The notes under the pieces were generated by a model. It saw only the letters and a program-made list of their open reading frames with translations. It did no database searches and was not told where the DNA came from. From Candidatus Poribacteria bacterium (GTDB lineage: Bacteria; Poribacteria; WGA-4E; WGA-3G), in NCBI GenBank assembly GCA_009835515.1, contig VXXH01000212.1, positions 1-5,286 of the forward strand: DNA of 5,286 bases. Reading direction: 5' to 3'. The translations under genes and the position numbers were made by a program. Positions within the stretch are counted from its first letter, which is position 1. Every line of letters starts with the position of its first letter. Shown piece after piece: positions 1 through 5,286 of this stretch.

Positions 1-42
1 CCCATCATCTTGAATTATTTTAACAATCTGTCTATATTTCAT
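1..42 (-). CDS. hicA: HicA-type toxin, N-terminal 14 codons only (gene continues past left edge)
   Basis: HicA toxins are small (about 60-80 residue) double-stranded-RNA-binding-fold mRNA interferases, neutralised by a HicB antitoxin. The minus-strand ATG at 40-42 opens a frame reading MKYRQIVKIIQDDG and running off the window without a stop. This closely resembles the usual HicA opening, MKYR-(x)n-K-x-(I/L)-x-x-DG-W, which precedes the catalytic-His segment (G-S-H) that would lie outside the window. A GAAG ribosome-binding site at 48-51 sits 5 nt before the ATG, and a strong promoter candidate lies just upstream (59-87). The gene is 50 bp downstream of the HAD gene on the same strand, but its own promoter argues for separate control. 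The catalytic His and any hicB partner are not visible, so the call rests on 14 residues plus the promoter and ribosome-binding site. Confidence 0.66.
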   Translation of the reverse strand, partial: MKYRQIVKIIQDDG

Positions 43-58
43 CCTATCTTCACTTCCA

Positions 59-87
59 ATTATACATGCTCTTTGCGTTTATTGCAA
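59..87 (-). promoter_or_regulatory. Sigma70-like promoter for the hicA-like gene
   Basis: Read on the minus strand, a perfect TATAAT (-10) lies at 59-64 and TTGCAA (4 of 6 matches to TTGACA) lies at 82-87, with the ideal 17-nt spacer between them. Predicted transcription would start near position 52, giving a very short leader that still includes the GAAG ribosome-binding site at 48-51. The promoter sits in the gap between the HAD stop codon and the hicA-like start. Confidence 0.55.
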
Positions 88-90
88 AGA
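70..90. repeat. Inverted repeat overlapping the -35 box (possible operator)
   Basis: TCTTTGC at 70-76 is perfectly complementary to GCAAAGA at 84-90, separated by a 7-nt loop or spacer (77-83). The right arm contains most of the proposed -35 box at 82-87. HicB antitoxins are known to autoregulate by binding palindromes in hicAB promoters, so an operator role fits. No T run follows on either strand, which argues against a classical intrinsic terminator for the HAD gene. The function is inferred. Confidence 0.4.
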
Positions 91-92
91 AA

Positions 93-923
93 TTAAGTGA
101 GCAGATAGTTCAGCAATTGCGTGCCTTCTCGGAAATCGGGAATAATAATATCCGCACCGGCGCGGATCAGACGTTCCCGTTTGTCGGCGTTCATATTGTA
201 CCTATTATCCTCTACAGATGCAACGCCGACAGCGATTGCCCCCACCGCTTTCGCATTTTCAATCTCCACGTACCCGTCTCCGACGATGAGCAATTCATCC
301 CCGCTAAGCGCAAAGTCTGTGATGATCTTCTGGATAATCATGGCTTTTGAAAACTTTTTATATTCCCGTAACGCACCGAAAATTCCACCATCAAAGTATT
401 TGGCAACACCGAGGAGTGATGCCTCGTTTTTGACGAATTCAACATCCGTCCCACTGGCGAGATAGCAGTTTATCCCCATCTCACGTAGGCTTTGGAGAAA
501 TTCAAGAGACATCGGCACCCGGAGCGGCGCGGCGGACAATTTCCCTGCTGCAAGGTCAGCGATTCTCTCTTCGACAACGGGCAGCAGTCGACGGTTGTAT
601 TCGTCTTTGTAAGCAAGCGGTTCCTTCGGTGTCCCCCCACGTTTCTAAATCTCTTCGCCTAATTGCATCATCTGATAGATCGTCTGCTTACCCGTCAGTC
701 TATCCACAAATTCAACGACAAGTGCTTCAAGTTGTTCTGGTGTCTCAGTGGTATCCGTTTCCGTTTGAAGTAGTTCAACCATCATCGGTACCATCACGTT
801 CTGCCAGCCGTCTCGGATGAGCGAGATAGTGCCATCGAAATCCAAGACGACATGACGGATGTTTCCAGTTTGAATTTCACGGTGGATCTCAATTGTGGTG
901 TTGTCCAAAAATAGATTTTCCAT
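93..923 (-). pseudogene. HAD-superfamily phosphohydrolase gene interrupted by one in-frame amber codon
   Basis: This is a haloacid-dehalogenase-type phosphatase of about 276 codons, soluble and probably acting on a phosphorylated metabolite or sugar. The start ATG at 921-923 has AGGA (929-932) 5 nt upstream. Motif I, DFDGT, is at residues 28-32, with Asp28 as nucleophile and Asp30 as acid/base. The helical cap follows. The motif II Ser lies in LASGTD (residues 155-160), a Lys-rich motif III stretch is around 189-199, and the motif IV-like GDG is at 215-217. In motif IV, Glu220 and Glu222 stand where an acidic residue is usual. Codon 93 (645-647) is TAG. The same frame then continues without another stop, through sensible sequence (KRGGTPKEPLAYKDEY and onward), to TAA at 93-95. 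The two halves are in register, so one substitution explains the break. The upstream 92-residue piece has only motif I and part of the cap; the downstream piece lacks the nucleophile, so neither alone should be active. The phosphatase subfamily is uncertain. Confidence 0.8.
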
Positions 924-958
924 AGTTATCCTGGAATGGTTATCAGTTATCGGTTATC
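924..958. repeat. Degenerate heptanucleotide tandem repeat, cluster A
   Basis: Five consecutive 7-nt units start right next to the HAD start codon: AGTTATC (924-930), a diverged unit (931-937), then GGTTATC (938-944), AGTTATC (945-951) and GGTTATC (952-958), followed by a partial AG. All keep the same 7-nt phase with an (A/G)GTTATC consensus. On the minus strand the first unit supplies the spacer and part of the Shine-Dalgarno sequence of the HAD gene. It resembles the short tandemly repeated heptads known from cyanobacterial genomes; its role here is unknown. Confidence 0.6.
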
Positions 959-1009
959 AGACAAGGATTGTTAGGGGTGGTTACAAACGCGGGTAAGTGC
1001 TACACGCTT

Positions 1010-1030
1010 AACTGACAACTAACAACCGCT
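1010..1030. repeat. Heptanucleotide repeat, cluster B, opposite orientation
   Basis: Three 7-nt units occur here: AACTGAC (1010-1016), AACTAAC (1017-1023) and the diverged AACCGCT (1024-1030). Their reverse complement matches cluster A. Positions 1009-1027 reversed and complemented agree with 938-956 at 15 of 19 bases, and all four differences are transitions. The two clusters are thus an imperfect inverted pair separated by 52 bp, lying between divergent genes. Confidence 0.5.
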
Positions 1031-1065
1031 AAAAAGGCGTTGATCCTTCTGTTCTTTTGTGATAG

Positions 1066-1071
1066 TATAAT
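1066..1071 (+). promoter_or_regulatory. Candidate -10 box for the DUF58-ABC transcript
   Basis: A perfect TATAAT lies 66 bp before the DUF58 start and would place a transcription start near 1078, with a leader of about 60 nt. No good -35 is present at 16-18 bp spacing; the nearest candidate, TTGATC at 1040-1045, is 20 bp away. This is a plausible but unproven promoter. Confidence 0.35.
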
Positions 1072-1137
1072 GGCATTGCGATAGTTAAGCAAGTCTTTTC
1101 AACATCGCTTGCAGGCAGGAAGTAGGAACTATAACAG

Positions 1138-2013
1138 GTGAACGAAAAAGAGATTCTCAAAAAAATCCAACGCATCGAAATATTTACCAATCGCTTGGTT
1201 AACACCGTCTTTGCGGGTGAATATGAAAGCGTCTTCAAAGGACAAGGAATTACCTTTGATGAAGTCCGTGAGTATCAAGTCGGCGATGAAATACGTACGA
1301 TCGATTGGAACGTCACTGCACGCATGGGACAGGCTTACATCAAACAGTATGTGGAAGAACGTGAACTCGTGATGATGTTGGTTGTGGATATGAGTGCATC
1401 CACGAGTTTCGGAAGTATCGCTGAGACAAAAGCAGAAATCGCCGCTGAAATTGCGGCTCTTCTCGCCTTTTCTGCCATCAAAAACAACGATAAAGTTGGG
1501 CTTGTCTGCTTTACCGACACCGTTGAACACTACGTCGCACCGCGGAAAGGGAAACGGCACGTCTTGCGCGTCGTCCGCGATATCCTCCATTTTCAACCCC
1601 AGCAGTCGGGAACAAATATTGAAACGGCATTGACCTTCGTTGATAAGGTGCTTAAACCGCATAGTGTTGTGTTTCTCATCTCCGATTTTAAGGATACGGG
1701 GTACGAAAAGCAGTTGCGCTTGAGCAGCAAGCAGCATTCACTTATTGTTATTACTTTGCAAGACAGGCGTGAGATTGAATTACCGGATGTCGGACTGATA
1801 GAACTCGAAGATGCTGAGACTGGAGAGACGATGATCGTTGATACACGTTCTGAAGAAGCGCGGCAGTTATACACAGAACTGAATCAGCGTGCCGATACGG
1901 AACGTCGGCAGATTTTTCGAGCAAATCAGGTTGATGCTATTGACATCAGAACAGATGAATCGTATGTGAAACCTCTTATCCGATTTTTCCGTCAACGTGC
2001 TGCCCGAAATTAG
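1138..2013 (+). CDS. DUF58 domain protein (von Willebrand A-like fold)
   Basis: DUF58 proteins are soluble or membrane-anchored vWA-like proteins, usually paired with MoxR-type AAA+ ATPases in proposed chaperone or metallo-assembly systems. This 291-residue protein shows the family signature: G-Q-G-x-x-F-D-E-V-R-E-Y-x-x-G-D-E-x-R-x-I-D-W at about residues 35-57, then TARMG and KQYVEERE at 60-76. A MIDAS-like DMSAS follows at 84-88, with SGTN around 157-160 (Thr159) and Asp183 in LISDFKD. No membrane segment or signal peptide is visible, unlike the longer membrane-anchored members. The GTG start is forced because an in-frame TAA lies at 1132-1134; AGGA at 1124-1127 is 10 nt upstream. No MoxR gene is adjacent: the upstream neighbour is divergent, and an ABC ATPase gene follows after 15 bp. 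The partner and process are unknown. Confidence 0.88.
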   Translation: MNEKEILKKIQRIEIFTNRLVNTVFAGEYESVFKGQGITFDEVREYQVGDEIRTIDWNVTARMGQAYIKQYVEERELVMMLVVDMSASTSFGSIAETKAEIAAEIAALLAFSAIKNNDKVGLVCFTDTVEHYVAPRKGKRHVLRVVRDILHFQPQQSGTNIETALTFVDKVLKPHSVVFLISDFKDTGYEKQLRLSSKQHSLIVITLQDRREIELPDVGLIELEDAETGETMIVDTRSEEARQLYTELNQRADTERRQIFRANQVDAIDIRTDESYVKPLIRFFRQRAARN

Positions 2014-2028
2014 AGTTTTTGTAGAATT

Positions 2029-2799
2029 ATGAGTAGATTAGCGGTAAAAAATTTAACGCAAACCTTTGTTCAAAAAGACTCCGAATTGCCGGTGCTGGAC
2101 AACCTGAACTTCTCTGTTGATGACGGAGAGTTTGTCGCCTTGTTGGGGCCCTCCGGCTGTGGCAAGAGTACGCTTTTTAATATCATCTCCGGGCTGCTCG
2201 CGCCAGATACCGGGGAAATCCATCTCAATGGCAGCCGCATCAACGGCAACACCGGAGATTTCGCCTATATGCAACAGAAGGATCTTCTCTTACCGTGGCG
2301 GACGGTACTCAGGAACGTGCTCATCGGGCCAGAGATTCAGGGGGAACCGCTTGATACAGCAAAAACAGAGGCAAAACAGCGTTTGACGCAGCTCGGATTG
2401 AGCGGCTTTGAAAACAGTTATCCCATGCAACTGTCCGGAGGGATGCGGCAACGCGTCGCGCTCGTCCGAACACTCCTTTTTCGGAAAGAACTCTTGCTCT
2501 TAGATGAACCTTTCGGTGCCTTGGACGCAATGACACGCACCGTCATGCAGGCGATTCTGCTTGATATCTGGGCAGAAGCACGACAGACCGTGTTGCTTAT
2601 CACCCACGATGTTGAGGAAGCACTTCTACTTGCTGATAAAATCTATGTGCTGACAGCCAGACCCGCAACACTCAAAGCAGAGATTCCTATCCCTTTGCCT
2701 CGTCCGCGTAACGTCACGGATACTTCCCTCATTCGCCTGAAAGGCGAACTTTTAGCGTTATTGCAAGTCGAGATGTCCCGGGTTTTCGATGCGGATTAA
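2029..2799 (+). CDS. ABC transporter ATP-binding protein, NitT/TauT (nitrate/sulfonate/taurine) family
   Basis: This is the cytoplasmic ATPase subunit that powers an importer of the nitrate/sulfonate/taurine/bicarbonate or thiamine-precursor type. At 256 residues it has the normal length and complete motifs: Walker A GPSGCGKST (40-48), Q-loop around Gln82-Gln83 followed by the family-typical LLPWRTVLRNV, signature LSGGMRQRVALVRTLL (135-150), Walker B with LLLLDEP (155-161), D-loop Asp166, and the switch His193 in LLITHDVEEA. The C-terminal tail, with ARP and a P-I-P-L-P-R-P-R stretch, is also typical of this family. The ATG follows the DUF58 stop by 15 bp and has only a weak ribosome-binding site (TAGAA), suggesting translational coupling. 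No permease or substrate-binding protein gene lies in the window; the next gene converges from the other strand. The substrate therefore cannot be assigned, and the subunit may serve components encoded elsewhere. Confidence 0.92.
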   Translation: MSRLAVKNLTQTFVQKDSELPVLDNLNFSVDDGEFVALLGPSGCGKSTLFNIISGLLAPDTGEIHLNGSRINGNTGDFAYMQQKDLLLPWRTVLRNVLIGPEIQGEPLDTAKTEAKQRLTQLGLSGFENSYPMQLSGGMRQRVALVRTLLFRKELLLLDEPFGALDAMTRTVMQAILLDIWAEARQTVLLITHDVEEALLLADKIYVLTARPATLKAEIPIPLPRPRNVTDTSLIRLKGELLALLQVEMSRVFDAD

Positions 2800-2801
2800 C
2801 A

Positions 2802-3692
2802 CTATTCGTCATCCGAATCCTTTGTCAATGTCCGCCAAAATGAACGTGATGGTCGGTTCATGTTATCGAACATCTCGTAATTCCCCTTCTTACAAAATTC
2901 GTAAAGTGCTTCAGTAAGAGGAATTTCAAACCCAGATGCTTCTGCTGCGGCAAGGAAATAGGGCAATTCAGGATATTTCACAACAAGCCTCTTACCTTCT
3001 CCGTCAATGATGCGTTTAGCAATGCCATCAAACTGACCGCGCCAACCATCACCCATACCCACCGCTTCACGAATTGCGTTTGGATCCACGCCCGCACAAA
3101 CGCCAAACGCCATCGCTTCCATGTATGCTGCAGCACCAAGTCCCATCGCCAATTGGTTCACACCCTTGACAATCTGCCCGGAACCGCTCGATCCACAATA
3201 CACCACATATTTCGGCTCCCCAAGTACCTCCAAGATCGGACGGCATTCTTTGACAACTGCAGCCTCACCGCCGACAAAAATACGGAGCGTCCCTGTTTCG
3301 GATCCGTGTGGTCCACCGCTCACAGGCGCGTCTATCAGTGTAGCACCTTTTTTCCCGAATGCTGTCGCCAGCTCCCGCGTCTTCTCGACTTCCGTTGTAC
3401 CTAAGTCAATAAAAACATGACCCTCACGAGTATTAGGGATAAGGTGTTGTTCGGCAACGCTGCAAAAAACATCGGAGGAACGTAAACTGGTCATGATGAC
3501 ATCGCTATTTTTCACGACTTCGGCAGTATCCTGACCGGCTGTCGCGCCTGTTGCAGCGAGGGCTGTACATTTTGCAGCGTCAATATCATATCCAATAAGC
3601 CGATATCCGGCGTTATGAAGGTTCTTCGCCATCCTGCCACCCATATTGCCGAGTCCAATAAAACCGATTGTACAGAGCTGTTGAGATTCCAT
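2802..3692 (-). CDS. NAD(P)-dependent beta-hydroxyacid dehydrogenase (3-hydroxyisobutyrate dehydrogenase-like)
   Basis: This is a soluble oxidoreductase of the family that includes 3-hydroxyisobutyrate dehydrogenase, tartronate semialdehyde reductase and glyoxylate/succinic semialdehyde reductases, which interconvert a beta-hydroxyacid and its aldehyde. At 296 residues it has full length. A Rossmann fold opens with GFIGLGNMG (10-18), the GxGxxG dinucleotide site. Asp36 at the end of the second strand favours NAD over NADP. The substrate loop DAPVSGG is at 121-127. The catalytic Lys176 lies in GQIVKGVNQ (172-180), with Asn179 in its usual place; the commoner N-N pair is N-Q here. The helical C-terminal domain follows. 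AGGA at 3698-3701 lies 5 nt before the ATG. It begins 27 bp after the GH32-like gene on the same strand, so co-transcription is likely. Its stop lies 2 bp from that of the ABC ATPase gene. The precise substrate is not determinable. Confidence 0.9.
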   Translation of the reverse strand: MESQQLCTIGFIGLGNMGGRMAKNLHNAGYRLIGYDIDAAKCTALAATGATAGQDTAEVVKNSDVIMTSLRSSDVFCSVAEQHLIPNTREGHVFIDLGTTEVEKTRELATAFGKKGATLIDAPVSGGPHGSETGTLRIFVGGEAAVVKECRPILEVLGEPKYVVYCGSSGSGQIVKGVNQLAMGLGAAAYMEAMAFGVCAGVDPNAIREAVGMGDGWRGQFDGIAKRIIDGEGKRLVVKYPELPYFLAAAEASGFEIPLTEALYEFCKKGNYEMFDNMNRPSRSFWRTLTKDSDDE

Positions 3693-3719
3693 AATTTTCC
3701 TACGATTCCGTTGACTGTA

Positions 3720-5234
3720 TCATCCTATAGTTGGCATCATTATCCATGCATCCAAACTGTTTAGAATTGCCTCACCACCGTTGGCGAAAATTGAGACACC
3801 CAAACTATCCGCGCGCGTCGGATAGATACGCTGCGTTAAGCATAACCGACTGTTGACAAAAACCTCTACTACAGACTTGTCTAAGAAGATATGGAGTTTC
3901 AGAGGTTCCCCTTCAGCCAGTTTGAATGGGGCTTCCTGCGAACGCGTCCAACGTTCTCCATCATCTTCGTCTTGTGGTGTAAAGCGTGGATATCGGACTT
4001 CATCATCTAAAGTTGATTTCGTGAGGTCGATTTTTAGGCGTGCGTCGATTGCGGAAAAAGCGATAGCGGTTTCCTCTTCGCCATCCGAGGAGCGGCGTAC
4101 CTTCACACCGAATTCTGTAGCATCTCGTGGCGTGAGATCCAACTGCAACTCAAGGCAGTCGCCGCTTACCGCTTCAATATTGATCTCAGTGTCAGCCTTG
4201 ACCCGAACAGATGCTTGGGAGTAGGAATTGATGCGGAGTTTTTCGAGTTCCGGTACGGGTTCGATACAGAGGTCTCCATCTTTGTTTAACGATAGCACTC
4301 GCGGTAGCGTCATTACGGAAGCCCAACCGTATTTTTCCCAAGGGCGTGCTTCGCGAATCCAACCGAAGAAGATACGTCGTCCTTGATCGTCAAGGAGCGT
4401 TTCGGGGCCAGAAAGCTGCCCACCTTGCCAATTCATACGTCCGTGTGCTTCAGGATAGAACTGCTCGTCCTCATAATGTCCCAAGTAGTAATGCGCCATA
4501 CCGTAAGGACGATGTCCATGCATCAGGAGCATATATTTGTCACCGAGTGGAAAGAAATCGGGACAGGCGCAATCCTCAACCTCATCTGTCCAGCGACGTG
4601 AAGATTTGTAAAACGGACCGCGATATTCCCAGTGAATACAGTCGTCTGAACGGAAAAGGCTGGTCGCATCGCCTTCATATCCTGCCCGGCTGTTTTTGTT
4701 ACCTATGAGGGCATAATAGGTGCCGTTTTCGTACCAGGCACACGGATCAAAGACGTGATATTCTCGCGGTTCGTCTGGTATCGGAATCACTGGATTTTCA
4801 GGTGAAGGGGTCCAGTGAATCAAATCGTTATCACCGCTCGTCGCGATACAGGTCCCCTGACCCGGCACGTGATAAATTAATGTTGGAACTGGCGCGTTTT
4901 CAATGGCATCTCCGCTGTATATGCCACGTGGCATTGATCCATCAGTGAGAGGCTTTATTGCCGGTGGATGGTGGATCCAATGCACCAAATCACAGCTGGA
5001 GGAATGGTCGAGGACTGGCAGCCATTCATCTGCATTCGGATTTGGCATCCGTCCAAGATAGAAGACGTGGTATCGTCCATTCCAAAAGATGGTACAGTTC
5101 GCGTCATTGAAAAACCCTTCGGGCGGAAGCAAGTGATAGCGTGGACGGTGCAAGTCCGTTGAGAGATACTCTCGTAAGTCGCGTGCGTTTCCGATATGTT
5201 CATGGAGGTTTTCGATTGTGGTTGCTGGGTCCAT
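3720..5234 (-). CDS. GH32-family-like glycoside hydrolase (invertase/fructanase type) with altered catalytic motifs
   Basis: GH32 enzymes hydrolyse beta-fructosides (sucrose, levan, inulin) with a five-bladed propeller plus a beta-sandwich. Visible landmarks are HRPRYHLLPPEGFFNDAN (29-46), the counterpart of the W-M-N-D-P-N-G motif with Asp44 as nucleophile; SSSCDLVHW (78-86); FDP (162-164), the counterpart of R-D-P, with Asp163; CPDFFPLG (224-231); and FFGWIREARP (289-298). In the C-terminal sandwich, LDKSVVEVFVN (451-461) and RIYP (469-472) are hallmark GH32 segments. In the E-C-P-D motif the acid/base Glu is Ala223, with Glu220 nearby, so activity or specificity may differ. The length of 504 residues is normal. 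No signal peptide follows Met1, so the protein as called is cytoplasmic. The ATG has GAGGAG at 5247-5252, 12 nt upstream, which is rather far. The frame stays open without another start codon to the right edge, so the gene may begin outside the window. The dehydrogenase gene follows by 27 bp. Confidence 0.85.
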   Translation of the reverse strand: MDPATTIENLHEHIGNARDLREYLSTDLHRPRYHLLPPEGFFNDANCTIFWNGRYHVFYLGRMPNPNADEWLPVLDHSSSCDLVHWIHHPPAIKPLTDGSMPRGIYSGDAIENAPVPTLIYHVPGQGTCIATSGDNDLIHWTPSPENPVIPIPDEPREYHVFDPCAWYENGTYYALIGNKNSRAGYEGDATSLFRSDDCIHWEYRGPFYKSSRRWTDEVEDCACPDFFPLGDKYMLLMHGHRPYGMAHYYLGHYEDEQFYPEAHGRMNWQGGQLSGPETLLDDQGRRIFFGWIREARPWEKYGWASVMTLPRVLSLNKDGDLCIEPVPELEKLRINSYSQASVRVKADTEINIEAVSGDCLELQLDLTPRDATEFGVKVRRSSDGEEETAIAFSAIDARLKIDLTKSTLDDEVRYPRFTPQDEDDGERWTRSQEAPFKLAEGEPLKLHIFLDKSVVEVFVNSRLCLTQRIYPTRADSLGVSIFANGGEAILNSLDAWIMMPTIG

Positions 5235-5246
5235 TGGCTGTGAATT

Positions 5247-5252
5247 CTCCTC
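5247..5252 (-). promoter_or_regulatory. Possible ribosome-binding site of the GH32-like gene
   Basis: GAGGAG on the minus strand is a strong Shine-Dalgarno match, but it is 12 nt from the ATG at 5232-5234, longer than the usual 5-9 nt. It supports that start only weakly. If the gene begins further upstream, the same bases are simply two Glu codons. Confidence 0.35.
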
Positions 5253-5286
5253 GTATTCTTCGCTGTCCCAAAAGTAATACCATTTC

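Noticed and set aside
70..90. Inverted repeat as a rho-independent terminator of the HAD gene
   Set aside because: The stem is only 7 bp, AT-rich in part, and not followed by a T run on the minus strand. Its overlap with the -35 box makes an operator more likely.
121..465. Plus-strand open frames opposite the HAD gene (66-350 and 121-465)
   Set aside because: They are low-complexity, Ser/Pro-rich or otherwise family-free translations antisense to HAD motifs.
93..539. Second half of the HAD gene as an independent gene starting at TTG 537-539
   Set aside because: It is in the same frame as the upstream half, lacks the nucleophile motif, and the codons between amber and TTG read as continuous HAD sequence. 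It is better described as part of one interrupted gene.
645..647. Amber read as pyrrolysine or as a reassigned sense codon
   Set aside because: Other genes in the window end naturally at TAG, and there is no pyrrolysine-type protein family or recoding structure visible. A mutation or sequence error is simpler.
924..1030. Heptad repeats as a CRISPR array
   Set aside because: The units are 7 nt with no spacers, and there are no 25-40 nt repeats or cas genes.
1129..1737. Long minus-strand open frame (202 codons) opposite the DUF58 gene
   Set aside because: It lies fully antisense to a clear DUF58 coding region, has no family motifs and no convincing ribosome-binding site. It is a shadow of the real gene.
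3121..3420. Plus-strand open frames opposite the dehydrogenase and GH32-like genes
   Set aside because: They are antisense to well-conserved coding regions and show no recognisable protein features.

Overview
The window looks like ordinary bacterial chromosome from an uncultured, probably heterotrophic, environmental lineage. Moderate GC, a patchwork of sugar-related enzymes, a GH32-like hydrolase with a variant active site and heptad repeats between genes recall Candidatus Poribacteria or neighbouring groups. That placement is an impression from protein style, not a demonstrated match. There are no rRNA or tRNA genes, transposases or CRISPR arrays.

Layout, left to right. (1) The minus-strand left edge holds the first 14 codons of a HicA-type toxin gene that runs off the window. 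It has its own good sigma70-like promoter, overlapped by a 7-bp perfect inverted repeat. (2) Upstream of it on the same strand is a HAD-superfamily phosphohydrolase gene (93-923), complete in reading frame except for one in-frame amber codon at 645-647. It is therefore a broken gene, a sequencing error or a recoded gene. (3) The divergent intergenic region 924-1137 carries degenerate 7-bp tandem repeats in two opposed clusters and a candidate -10 box for the plus-strand genes. (4) The plus-strand pair 1138-2799 encodes a DUF58/vWA-like protein and, 15 bp later, a NitT/TauT-type ABC ATPase. Neither has its usual partners here: no MoxR ATPase, no permease and no binding protein. (5) Converging on them with only 2 bp between stop codons is a minus-strand pair. 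A GH32-family-like glycosidase (3720-5234, possibly continuing beyond the right edge) is followed 27 bp later by a beta-hydroxyacid (3-hydroxyisobutyrate-type) dehydrogenase.

How the genes may work together: GH32 and the dehydrogenase probably form one transcript, consistent with catabolism of a sugar or sugar-acid compound; the substrate is unknown. DUF58 and the ABC ATPase are probably co-transcribed, but no joint function can be inferred. No clearly novel system is evident. The most notable points are the single amber in the HAD gene, the concealed hicA start with its promoter/operator architecture, the heptad repeats, and the GH32 protein whose canonical acid/base Glu position reads Ala.
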